Of a stretch of 64,000 bases of DNA, positions 8,752 to 17,461 are shown in pieces. The notes below the pieces were generated by a model. That model was given only the letters and a program-made list of their open reading frames with translations. It did no database searches and was not told where the DNA came from. The DNA is from Microbulbifer elongatus. Lineage in GTDB: Bacteria > Pseudomonadota > Gammaproteobacteria > Pseudomonadales > Cellvibrionaceae. Where the stretch lies: the NCBI RefSeq assembly GCF_020524885.1, contig NZ_JAIVKJ010000004.1, positions 231,739-295,738 on the forward strand, in the 5' to 3' direction. Position 1 is the stretch's first letter. Each line of letters opens with the position of its first letter. Position numbers and translations under genes: made by a program.

Positions 8752-10017
8752 TTACTTACCGTTGTTGCCCGACACAGGAAATATCGAAAGCGAAAATTTG
8801 CCGTTCTCGCAAGTACAAGAAAAGCGCCAGCCCAGAGCGGTAAATATTCTGCTGGCCAGGTAAAGGCCCTGCCCAAAGCCCTCGCTGTCCGGTCCCCGCG
8901 CGCCGGTATTAAACAGCGAATCAGTGCTGAAGTCCTTCATTACAGGGTTTTCGAAAATAAGTACGCCATCCTCGTGGCGAATCTCTAACGCGGGATGCGA
9001 TGCATGCTGGGTGGTATTGTCGAAGAGAATATCAAGCAGTGATGCCGCAAGGTGTGGATGTCCCAGTACCGGTAAAGTGTCCGGTAGCCTTACGTCCAGT
9101 TGGAAATCTGGACGCATGGTGATCTCGCGACGCGCGAGCAGGCGTTCTTCCACAAGTGGGCGCAGGTCGAAGCTTGACTGTTCGAAGGACTCGGATCGCG
9201 CCAGCGCTAACAGCGTGCTGACCGTTCTGTTCATTGTCGCCAAAATGTTGCCAAGCTCGCGAGATTCTTCCATGCCCAATCCTTGATCGCGCGCAAGGGC
9301 CAGGGTATTGCTGGCGATGGCGAGGTTTGTGCGCAGTTCGTGACTGACATCGTGAGTGAACTCGGCTTCTCTCTGTCGCGCTTGTTTGAGTTCGTGCACG
9401 TTGCGTTGCAGGGTGCGCGCGAGAAAGCCGATCTCATCGTGGCGGCTACTGGTGCTCAGCGCTAGCTGTGATTGGCTCTTTGCCTGTGACTCAACCTCTC
9501 GCGCAAGGTTGAGGATGGGGCGAATGGCGGTCGTTACAAGCCGGTAGGCAAGCCACAATGCAAGGAAAGTGGTGAGCAGAAAGGCGGATAATGGCAGCCA
9601 GATCAGATGGTCTGACTGGCTGGAAACGGTGAGCAGGTTGCCAACTTCAGCGGCAAGTATTGCATTGGTGCCGGCTGAGAGTTCATGCAAATGAAAATGT
9701 TGGTGGCCGTCAACAAAGTATTCGGCTCTGCGTTGTTCTCCAGCTAATGCGGTGAGGAAATCTTGCGGGGTTTCGGTGGGCGATGAATAGAGGGTAAACA
9801 TTGGGAGCCGCGGGCTGGGCAGGGTGCCGTGATCGCGAAATGACTGCTCGATGTAGCGCGCCTCTTCATTGATCAGGTTTTCGAGCAGCTGGTCTTCGAT
9901 GACATAGGCCGTGACCAGCCCTATACCGGAATAAATCAGGCACAGCAGCAGGGTAAAGCCACCGAACAGGGTGAACACTTTACGTTGCAGGTTGCTACGG
10001 GGTGATTCAGTGCGCAT
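8752..10017 (-). CDS. Sensor histidine kinase (PhoQ/QseC-like architecture)
   Basis: A 421-residue inner-membrane kinase. First transmembrane helix at about 16-37, periplasmic sensor at about 40-135, second helix at about 138-160, HAMP-like linker, then the H-box HDVSHELRTNLAI with phospho-accepting H226. The ATPase domain has LFDNTTQH (N-box) and GFGQGLYLA (G-box). The residue after ELRT is Asn rather than the usual Pro. I chose the ATG at 10017, which overlaps the end of the response-regulator gene by 11 bases and follows GGAG; the frame is open further upstream inside that gene. Confidence 0.88.
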   Translation of the reverse strand: MRTESPRSNLQRKVFTLFGGFTLLLCLIYSGIGLVTAYVIEDQLLENLINEEARYIEQSFRDHGTLPSPRLPMFTLYSSPTETPQDFLTALAGEQRRAEYFVDGHQHFHLHELSAGTNAILAAEVGNLLTVSSQSDHLIWLPLSAFLLTTFLALWLAYRLVTTAIRPILNLAREVESQAKSQSQLALSTSSRHDEIGFLARTLQRNVHELKQARQREAEFTHDVSHELRTNLAIASNTLALARDQGLGMEESRELGNILATMNRTVSTLLALARSESFEQSSFDLRPLVEERLLARREITMRPDFQLDVRLPDTLPVLGHPHLAASLLDILFDNTTQHASHPALEIRHEDGVLIFENPVMKDFSTDSLFNTGARGPDSEGFGQGLYLASRIFTALGWRFSCTCENGKFSLSIFPVSGNNGK

Positions 10018-10714
10018 TTGGTTGCTCCAGCTGGAAGCCGATACTGCTGATGGTGCGCAGCATGGGTTCGGGAAACGGGCGATCCAGTTGGCGTCGTAGA
10101 CTGTAGATATGCGATTTGAGGGCATCGCTGTCCGGTGGGTTGTCGCCCCAAATGCGATGGCTCAGTTCACTGCGACTGAGTGGCTCCGGGTAGGCGCAGG
10201 CGAGCTCCCACAGAATATTGAATGTGATCGTGGTGAGCTTTAGCGGTTCTCCGCTTCGAGTCGCCTCGCGACGACGCCCGGAAATGCGCAAGGCGCCGAT
10301 ACTAATCTCATCATTGCGATGGAGTTCCCGGCGGCGTGCAAGCGCTTCGCAGCGCAGGGCGAGTTCGCGCGGGTCAAATGGCTTGCAAAGATAATCGTCT
10401 GCACCCGAGTGAAAGCCTTGCGCCTTGTCGGCAAAGGCATCGCGGGCGGTAAGCATCAGTATCGGGGTGGCGACGGGTGACTGCTGGCGCAGCTCGCGGC
10501 AAACCTCGATGCCGTCGATATCCGGCAGATTCAGGTCCAGCAGAATCAGATCGTAGATTTCTGACAGGGCCAGTTGCAGGCCGAGTTGTCCACAATTGGC
10601 GAAATCCACTTGCCAGCCGTGGCCCTCCAGGAACTCACCGGTCTGGCGCGCGAGCGTAGGATTGTCTTCTACAAGAAGAATTTTGAGTCGGTTCACCGGC
10701 AGCCGCCTGTCCAC
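10007..10714 (-). CDS. OmpR/PhoB-family response regulator
   Basis: A 235-residue regulator with a receiver domain (acidic pocket E16, D17; phosphorylation site D60 in LILLDLNLPD; KPFD near residue 112) and a C-terminal winged helix (LTTITFNILWELACAYPEPLSRSELSHRIWG...DSDALKSHIYSLRRQLD). It is the partner of the overlapping histidine kinase. An internal GTG at residue 7 (VNRLKILLVEDN) is a possible alternative start. The regulon is unknown; the nearest candidates are the two downstream enzymes. Confidence 0.92.
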   Translation of the reverse strand: MDRRLPVNRLKILLVEDNPTLARQTGEFLEGHGWQVDFANCGQLGLQLALSEIYDLILLDLNLPDIDGIEVCRELRQQSPVATPILMLTARDAFADKAQGFHSGADDYLCKPFDPRELALRCEALARRRELHRNDEISIGALRISGRRREATRSGEPLKLTTITFNILWELACAYPEPLSRSELSHRIWGDNPPDSDALKSHIYSLRRQLDRPFPEPMLRTISSIGFQLEQPNAH

Positions 10715-10799
10715 ATATCCGAGTAAGTGGACATTGTGACAAGCTGCCGGTGAATTTGAAGTGAAATATGCCGAAGCTGAATTTCGGTCTGGATATTTA

Positions 10800-11912
10800 T
10801 CAGCTCAGACTTGCCAGTGCCTCCTTGGTAAACGGCACAATCTCTTCTTCGCGGCCTTGCATCATTTTCCGCAGCCAGTTCGGATCCTGCAGCAGCGCGC
10901 GGCCCACGGCGATCATGTCGAACTCGTTGCGCTCCATGCGACGCAGCAGTTCATCGATACCTGTGGGGTTGGCGGTGCCACCCATGCCCTGGTTGTTGCC
11001 GCCAATAAAGTCGTCATCCAGGCCAACGCTGCCCACGGAAATAACCGGCTTGCCCGTGAGCTCCTTGGTCCAGCCCGCCAGGTTCATATCAGAGCCTTCG
11101 AATTCCGGCACCCAGAAGCGGCGTGTGGACGCGTGGAAGATATCCACACCGGCGTCGACCAGCGGCTTCAGGAAGCGCTCCAGTTCAGCCGGGTTGTGTG
11201 CCAGCCGGGCTTCGTAATCCTGCTGTTTCCACTGGGAGTAGCGCAGCACAATGGCGAAGTCTTCGCCGACCGCATCGCGCACCGCTTCCACAATTTCCAC
11301 CGCAAAGCGTGTGCGATTCTCCAGCGAGCCGCCGTACTCGTCGTCGCGCACATTGGTGCCTTCCCAGAAAAACTGGTCCACCAGGTAACCGTGGGCACCG
11401 TGAATTTCCACCCCGTCGAAGCCGGCTTGTTTGGCCGCGCGCGAGGAATCGGCAAAGGCTTTGACCGTGTCGCGGATATCCTGTTTGGTCATGGTGTGCC
11501 CGTTGGGCTTGCCGGGTTTGAACAGGCCAGAGGGGGAGTGGGCCGGGTAGGACTTGTCCGGGCCGGTTCCTTCTTTGCGCACCGCGCCCACGTGCCATAG
11601 CTGTGGAATGATCTGGCCGCCGGCTTGGTGCACCTCGTTCACGACCTTCTTCCAGCCGGCCATGGCTTCGTCGCCGTAGATGGCCGGAACCTTCTCGTAG
11701 CCGTTGGCGGCGGGGTGCCCAACAAAAGTGCCTTCGGTAATGATCAGGCCCACGTCACCTTCGGCGCGGCGGCGATAGTAGCCTGCCACCTGATCATTGG
11801 GCACATAGCCCGGGGAGGCAGTTCGGGTCATGGGGGCCATGGCCACGCGGTTGCGCAGTTTCAGGGATTTGTGCTCGAACGGGCGCAGCAGGCTGTCCAG
11901 GGAGTGGGTCAT
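10800..11912 (-). CDS. NADH:flavin oxidoreductase, old yellow enzyme family
   Basis: FMN-dependent ene-reductase of 370 residues. It has the TIM-barrel pattern: N-terminal LRNRVAMAPMTR, a substrate-binding region EIHGAHGYLVDQFFWEGTNVRDDEYGG, phosphate-binding GSVG near 290, and MIAVGRALLQDPNW near the end. Members reduce activated C=C bonds, nitroesters or N-ethylmaleimide; which substrate applies here cannot be read from sequence. GGAG precedes the ATG at the usual distance. It stands alone between the two-component genes and a REP pair. Confidence 0.9.
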   Translation of the reverse strand: MTHSLDSLLRPFEHKSLKLRNRVAMAPMTRTASPGYVPNDQVAGYYRRRAEGDVGLIITEGTFVGHPAANGYEKVPAIYGDEAMAGWKKVVNEVHQAGGQIIPQLWHVGAVRKEGTGPDKSYPAHSPSGLFKPGKPNGHTMTKQDIRDTVKAFADSSRAAKQAGFDGVEIHGAHGYLVDQFFWEGTNVRDDEYGGSLENRTRFAVEIVEAVRDAVGEDFAIVLRYSQWKQQDYEARLAHNPAELERFLKPLVDAGVDIFHASTRRFWVPEFEGSDMNLAGWTKELTGKPVISVGSVGLDDDFIGGNNQGMGGTANPTGIDELLRRMERNEFDMIAVGRALLQDPNWLRKMMQGREEEIVPFTKEALASLS

Positions 11913-12060
11913 TGATGGCTCCGGTTTGATGTTGCACTTAAATAATGGCTATTCAGGCGGAGCACTTTAACGCGTACCCAATGGTCAGGGGATTATCTTA
12001 GGCGTAAAGGGGATTGATATTTTCGGTCTCGGGGGAAAGGTAGTGGGAGAAGGTGTTGTT

Positions 12061-12126
12061 GTAGGAGCTTGCTTGCAAGCGAACAGTTCGGAGTGCTTGA
12101 TCGTTCGCCTGCAAGCAGGCTCCTAC
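12061..12126. repeat. Inverted pair of REP-type palindromes
   Basis: Two 24-base units in opposite orientation (12061-12084 and 12103-12126), separated by 18 bases. Each unit begins GTAGGAGC and ends GCGAAC or GGCGAAC when read outward-in, and is itself an imperfect palindrome (GCTTGCTTGCAAGC and GCCTGCTTGCAGGC). The two units differ at two positions that compensate within each hairpin. The pattern resembles Pseudomonas REP sequences (GTAGGAGCgngCTTGC...). No REP-associated transposase is in the window. It lies between the phosphoribosyltransferase and the ene-reductase genes. Confidence 0.75.
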
Positions 12127-12145
12127 TGGGGGAGCTCTGGGGTGG

Positions 12146-12721
12146 TCAGTCGCCGTTTTTAAGCGTGCGCAGCAGCACCTCGTGTTTGCGCAGTTCCGGT
12201 TTGTTTTCCAGGATTTCTTCCTCACTCAGCCCTTTCAGCTCGTGGGGAAACACCAGCCACTGGTCGGTTTCGTGCAGGTAGTAGTGCGGTTCCATATCCG
12301 TCTGGTTGCGGCTGGGTTTGAAATAGGGGCAGGCGATGCGGATTTCCGGGGTGTTTTTCTTGCACGCCTTCTGCATATCCTTGATGGCCTGCTGAATGCT
12401 CAATCCCGTATCGTACACATCGTCCACGATCAGCATTTTTTCATGGGACTCCACCTGTTTGATCAGGTAGGTCAGTCCGTGCACCTTCACATCCTTCTGG
12501 CGCTGGTCGACACCGTAGTAGGACGACGTGCGAATTGCGATGTGGTCGGCGTGGAAACCGAGGAAGTCGAACATCTCCTGCACCGCAATACCGATGGGGG
12601 CACCGCCGCGCCATACGCCGACTATGTAGTCCGGGCGAAAGCCGCTTTCGACCACCTTCAGGGCCAGGGAGTAGGAGTCGTCCAGCAGGGACTGGGCGGA
12701 AATAAACTGTTTTTCGCTCAC
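12146..12721 (-). CDS. Purine-type phosphoribosyltransferase
   Basis: A 191-residue type I phosphoribosyltransferase. The PRPP loop is MLIVDDVYDTGLSIQQA (about residues 95-111) and the pyrophosphate loop is VGVWRGGAPIG (about 34-44). The aromatic-rich C-terminal hood (HYYLHETDQWLVFPHE) suggests hypoxanthine/guanine salvage, but the base specificity is uncertain. The start is a GTG at 12721 preceded by GAGG; the nearby ATG is out of frame. It lies 34 bases after the FolM-like gene on the same strand. Confidence 0.8.
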   Translation of the reverse strand: MSEKQFISAQSLLDDSYSLALKVVESGFRPDYIVGVWRGGAPIGIAVQEMFDFLGFHADHIAIRTSSYYGVDQRQKDVKVHGLTYLIKQVESHEKMLIVDDVYDTGLSIQQAIKDMQKACKKNTPEIRIACPYFKPSRNQTDMEPHYYLHETDQWLVFPHELKGLSEEEILENKPELRKHEVLLRTLKNGD

Positions 12722-12755
12722 TGCATTACCTCGAGCTTCGAATGGCGGTTCAGTT

Positions 12756-13481
12756 TCAAATGTTCAGGCTGCGACCGCCATCTACGGCGATAACCTGACC
12801 GGTGATATAGGGGGCGTCTGTAGCCAGGAAGCGCACCGTGCGTGCGATGTCTGACGGGTCACCGCTGCGCTGCATTGGGATGCGCCCCAGTATCTGTTCC
12901 TTGTTATAGCCTTCACTCTCCTGTTCCGGCCACAGAATCGCACCGGGTGCCACGGCATTGACCCTTACATCCGGTGCCAGCTCTAGCGCCAGGCTTTTGG
13001 TCATCATCACCAGGCCCGCCTTGGCGGCGCTATATACGGTATGCGCGGGCATAGGCTTTTCTGCGTGGATATCGGCGAGGTTGATGATACAGCCCTGTCG
13101 ACTTTTCAGGGCCGGCACCAGCGCCTGGCTGAGAAAGAAGGGCGCCTTAAGGTTGCTGCCCATCAGTTCTACCCACTGTTGCTCGTCAGCGCCGCCAATG
13201 GGGGTGGGGTAAAAGGCGGAGGCGTTGTTGACCAGTAGTGTAATTTCATCAAAGCAGGCGAGGGCCGTCTCTGCCAGTTGCCGGCAATTGTCGACGCCGT
13301 CCAGGTCGCTTTGCACCGCCTGCGCGGATTCGGCGCGTCGGCTATTAAGTTCCTGGACCAGTGCTTCGGCGGCCTGCTGCGAGTGGCGGTAGTGCACCAC
13401 AATATTGTGGTCGCGATGCAGTTCTTCGGCGATCGCTCGGCCCAGGCGGGCGGCGGCGCCGGTAATCAGGGCGGTGGCCAT
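12756..13481 (-). CDS. folM: Short-chain dehydrogenase, pteridine reductase FolM type
   Basis: A 241-residue SDR with the cofactor motif TGAAARLG, NNAS, and the catalytic Y-x3-K in YSAAK. The AARLG form of the glycine loop, in place of the common GxxxGIG, is typical of FolM/PTR1 pteridine reductases. These make tetrahydrobiopterin or tetrahydromonapterin and have minor dihydrofolate reductase activity. The C-terminal GQVIAVDGGRSL is standard. Gene order (cca, folM, phosphoribosyltransferase) suggests a housekeeping operon. Confidence 0.85.
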   Translation of the reverse strand: MATALITGAAARLGRAIAEELHRDHNIVVHYRHSQQAAEALVQELNSRRAESAQAVQSDLDGVDNCRQLAETALACFDEITLLVNNASAFYPTPIGGADEQQWVELMGSNLKAPFFLSQALVPALKSRQGCIINLADIHAEKPMPAHTVYSAAKAGLVMMTKSLALELAPDVRVNAVAPGAILWPEQESEGYNKEQILGRIPMQRSGDPSDIARTVRFLATDAPYITGQVIAVDGGRSLNI

Positions 13482-13536
13482 TTTGATGATCCGGTCAGTG
13501 TGAGTGGGGATGTTCAGGGCGACGGTGTTGTCAGTG

Positions 13537-14763
13537 TTAAATGGGCTTGCCGTAGGTGTTTTTCAGTTCGGTGATGGCATTCAGGCGTGCCCGGTCGAGC
13601 GCCTTTCCCAGTTCAGCCCCCTCGAACCCTTGTGCAATCAGCGCCTGCGGATCCACATTGGCGGCGGCTTCGCGAACAGCGCGCAGGTAGTCTGCCTGTG
13701 GGTATTCCCGATCTTCCAGGCCAAGGCGGCCGCGGGCATCCGCCTCACAACTTTGTAGGAACTGTTCAAATCGTTCCGGCCTGCGCAGGGCATCGAGGGT
13801 GCGCAGCATTTTCAGCAGGGTATTGGGGCGCAGCTCTAAGGCCTTGTGGCAGTGCAGATGGTATTCACACACGCCGAGCGACAATGCAGTGATGGGGTTA
13901 GGTACACGCAGCCGTCGGCACACATCCTTCACCAGCGGCAAGCCGGCGGACTCATGGCCGCGGTGGCTGGGTAATACGTCATCCGGAGTAATACCTTTGC
14001 CGAGGTCGTGTACCAATACCGCGAAGCGCACTGGTAGTTCGGCCGGGGCCTGGCGCAAGGCGCGCAGCACATGGTCACCGGTATCAATTTCCGGATGGTG
14101 CAGCTCCGGCTGGGGCACACCGAAGAGGCGGTCTACCTCCGGCAGCAATACTTTGAGGGCGCCACATTCCCGCAGGACCTCAATAAAAACATCGGGTCGC
14201 GGCTCGGTCAGCGCTCGGCTGACCTCCTTCCATACCCGCTCGGGGACCAGGTGTTCTACCTCCCCTGCATCCACCATGCCCCGCATCAGCGTCATGGTTT
14301 CATCCGCTACGGAAAACTCCAGCGGCGCATAGCGGGCAGCAAACCGCGCCACGCGCAGAATACGCAGGGGATCTTCACTGAAAGCGGGAGAGACGTGACG
14401 GAGCTTGCGGGCTTCCAGATCCGCCCGGCCGCCATAGGGGTCGACGATGTTGCCGTCTTCGGTCTCCGCCATGGCATTGACGGTAAGGTCGCGGCGCTGA
14501 AGGTCCTGTTCGAGGGTGACGTCGGGACTGGCGTAAACGGTAAAACCACCGTAGCCGTGACCACTTTTGCGCTCGGTGCGGGCGAGAGCGTACTCCTCGC
14601 CGCTGTCGGGGTGCAGAAACACGGGGAAGTCTTTGCCCACGGGACGGAAGCCATTGGTCAGCATCTCGTCTTCCGTGGCGCCGACTACGACCCAGTCGCG
14701 CTCATGCACGGGGCGCTGAAGCAGCTGATCGCGGACGGCGCCGCCCACCAGGTAGCATTTCAT
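13537..14763 (-). CDS. cca: CCA-adding tRNA nucleotidyltransferase
   Basis: Adds or repairs the 3' CCA of tRNAs. A 408-residue protein starting [15 protein letters not shown]; the polymerase beta-type active site follows ([10 protein letters not shown]), and [10 protein letters not shown] is the conserved nucleotide-binding segment. A C-terminal HD domain ([23 protein letters not shown]) gives the phosphohydrolase activities known in E. coli. The frame stays open upstream but the ATG at 14763 gives the family N-terminus. A terminator-like hairpin 145 bases upstream separates it from a candidate small RNA. Confidence 0.95.
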   Translation of the reverse strand: MKCYLVGGAVRDQLLQRPVHERDWVVVGATEDEMLTNGFRPVGKDFPVFLHPDSGEEYALARTERKSGHGYGGFTVYASPDVTLEQDLQRRDLTVNAMAETEDGNIVDPYGGRADLEARKLRHVSPAFSEDPLRILRVARFAARYAPLEFSVADETMTLMRGMVDAGEVEHLVPERVWKEVSRALTEPRPDVFIEVLRECGALKVLLPEVDRLFGVPQPELHHPEIDTGDHVLRALRQAPAELPVRFAVLVHDLGKGITPDDVLPSHRGHESAGLPLVKDVCRRLRVPNPITALSLGVCEYHLHCHKALELRPNTLLKMLRTLDALRRPERFEQFLQSCEADARGRLGLEDREYPQADYLRAVREAAANVDPQALIAQGFEGAELGKALDRARLNAITELKNTYGKPI

Positions 14764-14907
14764 GGCCTTAATCCCAGGCACGATATGGTCGTGACGGCGA
14801 AGGGTATGGAGGCGGGTGTGGCCATAAGAGCTGCTGAACCTGAGTCGGTTCCGCCAAAAATGGCGAAGGATCAGGTAAATAGTAGGAAATTTAAGTGGCG
14901 GGAAGAT

Positions 14908-14939
14908 AAAAAAAAGGCCCCGAAAATACAAGGGGGCCC
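14908..14939 (-). terminator. Rho-independent terminator of the candidate small RNA
   Basis: GGCCCC (14916-14921) pairs with GGGGCC (14933-14938) across an 11-base loop. On the minus strand the stem is followed by TTTTTTTT. No protein gene lies upstream of it on this strand before the divergent gene at 15260, which is why a non-coding transcript is inferred. Confidence 0.8.
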
Positions 14940-15085
14940 AGGGTCTTAGGGTATTCGTGAAGAGAGAATCCCAACAAGCTCGTATGCGCCTGGATGCCCC
15001 ATATATCTGTAGTTGGTTACAAAAGGCTACAGAGTCAGGGCAGATAGCGCTTGTTACAGATGGTTAAATGACCTATCGCAACATA
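14908..15085 (-). ncRNA. Candidate small RNA of about 180 nt upstream of cca
   Basis: A near-consensus promoter lies immediately upstream and a strong terminator closes the unit, with no plausible protein inside. Four complementary segments are perfectly nested: 14942-14945 with 15070-15073, 14973-14979 with 15049-15055 (AACAAGC/GCTTGTT), 14995-14999 with 15038-15042, and 15006-15012 with 15027-15033 (TCTGTAG/CTACAGA, 14-base loop). Together they form a rod-like fold. Length and shape recall 6S RNA, but the usual neighbours (zapA, ygfA) are absent and I see no clear sequence match, so the family is unassigned. An alternative is a cca leader with an attenuator. Confidence 0.6.
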
Positions 15086-15091
15086 AATCCC

Positions 15092-15119
15092 ATTGTATTT
15101 AACCTGACTTAGCTGTCAA
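15092..15119 (-). promoter_or_regulatory. Strong sigma-70 promoter for the candidate small RNA
   Basis: Minus-strand TTGACA (15114-15119, perfect -35), a 16-base spacer and TACAAT (15092-15097, five of six). Predicted start is near 15085. It faces away from the HTH/pseudo-receiver gene. Confidence 0.7.
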
Positions 15120-15259
15120 CCGTGGCAATCAAACTTTTATTGAGGGATGTGCCAGTTGGTTCGTTAAACATATATAGGCATGGAATTAACGCCTGTTTAT
15201 TTGGTTTAATTCAGCATAATTAATAACGAAATGCGCGATTCGTGGGGGATAGTAATAAA

Positions 15260-15823
15260 ATGAGCGAAGTGCATGTGCTCACTACCGGGGAAGCCGCCCG
15301 GTATTGCGGAGTGAATTTTCGTACTGTAATCCGTTGGATTGAACGCGGTCAGCTGAAGGCGTACAAACTTCCCGGGCGCGGTGACCACCGCATCTGTGTG
15401 GAGGACTTTGTTGCTTTCCTGCGTGATAACGCCATGCCGGTGCCTGCGGAGCTGGGCAGTGCCACGCGCAAGGTGCTGCTGATGGCGGATTCTCCCGAAC
15501 TTGCCGCCAGTCGTCCGCTGTTGCAGCAGGCTGGGGTGGAAGTGGATATTGCCGGAGACAGCTTCAGTGCCGGAGCGATGCTGGTTACCAGCAAGCCGGC
15601 GATGTTGGTGCTGGATACCAACTTGGAAGGCGTCAATGGTTTCCAGGTTCTGGATACCCTGCGCTCCCGCAGTGAGTTTGCATCCCTGGGGGTGCTGGTG
15701 ATCGCGCCGAGTGGTGAGGTGAACCAGCAGCGCTGGCTCGACGCCGGGGCAGATGCCGTGGTTGCCGCCAATTGTGACCGCAATGAACTGGTAGGTCGTA
15801 TCAACTTACTGTTGGACGCCTGA
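15260..15823 (+). CDS. Helix-turn-helix protein fused to a degenerate receiver domain
   Basis: A 187-residue protein. Residues 5-57 form an excisionase/BldC/MerR-like winged HTH (LTTGEAARYCGVNFRTVIRWIERGQLKAYKLPGRGDHRI). Residues 70-187 form a CheY-like domain. The aspartate is kept (D119 in MLVLDTNLEG), but the N-terminal acid pair is reduced to one Asp (MADS) and the conserved Lys-Pro near the end is replaced (AANCDRNEL). Phosphorylation is therefore doubtful. GTG at 15242 is an alternative start in the same frame; GGGGGAT lies about 12 bases before the ATG. Targets are unknown; the divergent small-RNA candidate is an obvious one. Confidence 0.8.
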   Translation: MSEVHVLTTGEAARYCGVNFRTVIRWIERGQLKAYKLPGRGDHRICVEDFVAFLRDNAMPVPAELGSATRKVLLMADSPELAASRPLLQQAGVEVDIAGDSFSAGAMLVTSKPAMLVLDTNLEGVNGFQVLDTLRSRSEFASLGVLVIAPSGEVNQQRWLDAGADAVVAANCDRNELVGRINLLLDA

Positions 15824-15898
15824 TCCGTTCAAATTCCGGTTACTGACAGGGTGTCTGTTCGAGGCGCCTGATCACCAGGCTGGGGCCACAGGCCGATC

Positions 15899-17461
15899 TC
15901 AGATCGGCTTGGGTACCAGCATGGACTCTTCATCTTCCGATCGATCCCTACCCAGCTCCGGGCAGTGGAAACTCGCGGTGATCTCGTCGCCATTCAGGCT
16001 GTGAAGGTGCACGTCAAAGCCCCACAGGCGATGCAGGTGTCGCAGCACTTCGCTGGTGTCCTTGCCCAGTGGCCTGCGTTGGTGCTGGGTATGGTGCAGC
16101 GTGATGGAGCGGTCGCCGCGGGTGTCGACGGAGTAGACCTGAATATTTGGCTCTCGATTACCCAGATTATATTGCCCCGCCAGCTTGGCCCGGAGCTCCC
16201 GATAGCCTTCCTCGTTGTGAATGGCTCCCACCTCAATCTCTTTTTCCCGATCGTCATCGGAAATACAGAAAAGCTTCATATCCCGCATCACCTTGGGTGA
16301 CAGAAACTGCAGAATGAAACTCTCATCCTTGAAATCCCGCATCGCGAATTGCAGGGTCTCTTTCCAGTTGCTGCCGGCGATGTCCGGGAACCAGGCCCGA
16401 TCTTCCTCCGTCGGGTTTTCACAGATCCTGCGCAGGTCGGTGAAAATACTGAAGCCAAGTGCGTAGGGATTGATACCGTTGTAGTACGGGCTGTCGTAGG
16501 GCGGCTGATAGATGACGCTGGTGTGGCTCTGCAAAAACTCCAGGATAAAACCATCGGTCACTTTGCCACGGGCGTGCAATTCGTTGAGCAAGGTGTAGTG
16601 CCAGAATGTGGCCCAGCCCTCGTTCATTACCTGAGTCTGGCGTTGCGGGTAAAAGTACTGTGCCAGTTTACGCACAATGCGCACCAGCTCCCGCTGCCAG
16701 TTTTCCAGCAGCGGCGCATTCTTTTCAATGAAATAAAGGATGTTCTCCTGTGGCTCTTCCGGGAACCGGTGCTGCTGCGCCTGCTCCTCGGCGTCGCCCA
16801 TTTTGGGAATGGTTCGCCACAGGTCGTTCAATTGCCGCTGGCGGTACTCTTCGCGCTCTTTTTGGCGGCGCTCTTCCTCGTGTGCGGAAATAGGGTAGGG
16901 GCGCTTATAGCGGTCCACCCCGTAGTTCATTAGTGCGTGGCAGCTGTCCAGTAACGCCTCCACTTCGTCGACACCGTGTCGCTCTTCGCAACGCGCGATA
17001 TAGTTTTTCGCAAATAACAGATAGTCGATGATACTGCTGGCATCGGTCCAGGTGCGGAAAAGGTAATTACCTTTGAAAAATGAATTGTGCCCGTAACTGG
17101 CGTGGGCAATGACCAGCGCCTGCATGGTCATGGTGTTTTCTTCCATCAGGTAGGCAATGCAGGGGTTGGAGTTGATCACAATTTCATATGCCAACCCCAT
17201 GAGCCCGCGCTGGTAATTATTTTCCACGCTGATGAACTGCTTGCCGAAGGACCAGTGGTTATAGCCTACCGGCATGCCCACCGATGAGTAGGCATCCATC
17301 ATCTGTTCGGAGCTGATGACTTCTATCTGATTGGGGTAGGTGTCCAGGCCAAATTCCTTGGCCAGCAGCGCGATTTCCCGGTCGTACTCCTGGATGAGTT
17401 CGAAAGTCCACTCGGAAGTGGTGGAGATGGGCTGCTTTGTGTTGATCGCTGTATCGAGCAT
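15899..17461 (-). CDS. SpoVR family protein (YcgB-like)
   Basis: A 520-residue protein of the SpoVR/YcgB family (WTFELIQEYDREIALLAKEFGLDTYPNQIEVISSEQMMDAYSSVGMPVGYNHWSFGK...). The biochemical role is unknown; the gene travels with prkA and yeaH in proteobacteria and is stress or stationary-phase linked in relatives. The ATG overlaps the yeaH stop by one base (TGATG), so translation is coupled. The TGA sits in the loop of a hairpin GCCGATC/GATCGGC (15892-15908) that may protect the mRNA end. Confidence 0.92.
   Translation of the reverse strand: MLDTAINTKQPISTTSEWTFELIQEYDREIALLAKEFGLDTYPNQIEVISSEQMMDAYSSVGMPVGYNHWSFGKQFISVENNYQRGLMGLAYEIVINSNPCIAYLMEENTMTMQALVIAHASYGHNSFFKGNYLFRTWTDASSIIDYLLFAKNYIARCEERHGVDEVEALLDSCHALMNYGVDRYKRPYPISAHEEERRQKEREEYRQRQLNDLWRTIPKMGDAEEQAQQHRFPEEPQENILYFIEKNAPLLENWQRELVRIVRKLAQYFYPQRQTQVMNEGWATFWHYTLLNELHARGKVTDGFILEFLQSHTSVIYQPPYDSPYYNGINPYALGFSIFTDLRRICENPTEEDRAWFPDIAGSNWKETLQFAMRDFKDESFILQFLSPKVMRDMKLFCISDDDREKEIEVGAIHNEEGYRELRAKLAGQYNLGNREPNIQVYSVDTRGDRSITLHHTQHQRRPLGKDTSEVLRHLHRLWGFDVHLHSLNGDEITASFHCPELGRDRSEDEESMLVPKPI

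Noticed and set aside
14908..15085. Assignment of the small RNA as 6S RNA
   Set aside because: Length and rod shape fit, but the zapA/ygfA context is absent and I could not confirm the conserved closing stem and central bubble, so it is left unassigned.
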